Below, in pieces: positions 32,741 through 33,032 of a DNA stretch of 33,032 nt (the stretch's first letter is position 1; each line of letters begins with the position of its first letter). Under the pieces are notes generated by a model that had not been told where the DNA came from, did no database searches, and saw only the letters and a list, made by a program, of their open reading frames with translations. The DNA is from a virus: IMG/VR virus record IMGVR_UViG_3300032342_000033, positions 1 to 33,032 of that record; one strand, written 5' to 3'. The position numbers were made by a program, and so were the translations under genes.

Positions 32741-33032
32741 GACAAGAAGCCTCTCTCTTTTTAACCCAGTATTCTCGCCACCATTTAGCTGCACCAAGAT
32801 TTTTCTTACCGAACATTGAATGATTTTCTTTATTCTTCAATCTAGCTTTTGCCGCTATACTCATTTTTTCTCTTGTTTCATCGGAAAGTCTTTTTCCTTT
32901 CCAGTAACTAATGCGTCCCTTGGACGATTCGCCAATTTTTCTTTTAGATTCTTCAGAACGAAAACCCGTGAAGCCGCCCTCTCCACCATCAGCAACATTA
33001 TAGCCGATAGAAGAATCTTGAGAATTATAAAA
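32727..33032 (-). CDS. GIY-YIG homing endonuclease with NUMOD3 repeats, 5'-truncated by window edge
   Basis: The frame is open from the window edge to TAA 32729-32727, giving 101 visible residues. The start (YNSQDSSIGYNVADGGEGG) is the end of a GIY-YIG nuclease domain of the Seg/I-TevI type, with the conserved N-S...GYN...GG-x-GG pattern. Two NUMOD3-like DNA-binding segments follow (FRSEESKRKIGESSKGR and WKGKRLSDETREKMSIAAKA), then HSMFGKKNLGAAKWW. The nuclease's catalytic N-terminal part lies outside the window. Such free-standing enzymes cut related phage genomes that lack them and spread by repair. It lies just before the tail genes, overlapping the next gene by 14 bases. Whether it is intact cannot be seen. 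Confidence 0.8.
   Translation of the reverse strand, partial: FYNSQDSSIGYNVADGGEGGFTGFRSEESKRKIGESSKGRISYWKGKRLSDETREKMSIAAKARLKNKENHSMFGKKNLGAAKWWREYWVKKREASCHVSF

Noticed and set aside
32741-32797. Extended TTG start for the terminator-like gene
   Set aside because: It would lie deep inside the endonuclease gene and has no Shine-Dalgarno sequence. ATG 32740 gives a normal N-terminus.

Overview
This window is part of the virion-structure region of a tailed phage genome with a contractile (myovirus-type) tail. Every credible gene lies on the minus strand, so transcription runs from base 33032 towards base 1. Genes are packed tightly: several stop/start pairs overlap as TAATG, most gaps are under 80 bases, and no gene-free stretch exceeds 300 bases. 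Shine-Dalgarno sequences are common, and coupled membrane/periplasmic proteins suggest a Gram-negative host. Neither host nor phage species can be named from this sequence. No integrase, tRNA, rRNA, CRISPR array or host gene is visible.

Layout in transcription order. (1) 33032-32727: the 3' end of a GIY-YIG/NUMOD3 homing endonuclease, cut by the window edge. (2) 32740-27284: the tail-tube module, made of a probable tail terminator/neck protein, the tail sheath, the tail tube, a pair of tail-assembly chaperones joined by a likely programmed frameshift, and the tape measure. (3) 27284-17487: the baseplate, made of a large hub-like protein, a spike with an HxH tip, a 922-residue protein carrying a LysM repeat and a C-terminal gp25/W domain, a gpJ/gp6-like wedge protein, a 484-residue protein of unknown function and a fibre-type adaptor. 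(4) 17486-13778: a large fibronectin-like structural protein and two small accessory proteins. (5) 13768-12949: an overlapping pair of membrane-anchored coiled-coil proteins that resemble spanins. (6) 12894-1: an adsorption-apparatus region dominated by three very large low-complexity fibre proteins, separated by small fibre accessory genes, a holin-like gene and a small exported protein.

The most striking part is region 6. Three genes (12488-9165, 7380-4636 and 3670 to beyond base 1) encode proteins built almost wholly from Gly-Tyr-Ser-Gly units. Together they cover about 9.7 kb, or roughly 29% of the window. The commonest unit is the 8-residue GYSGSGVS, which breaks the collagen Gly-X-Y register regularly. 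The repeat arms carry different N-terminal anchors, embedded globular domains and C-terminal caps. DNA-level duplications are visible within and between the genes, which points to ongoing recombination and length or module change in the host-contact fibres.

A plausible division of labour: the sheath, tube, chaperone and tape-measure genes build the contractile tail. Hub, spike and wedge genes build the baseplate. The 17487, 7380, 12488 and 3670 genes attach long flexible or rod-like fibres, with lectin-like modules placed between or after the GYSG arms. The membrane proteins mixed into this region probably act in lysis or at the host envelope.
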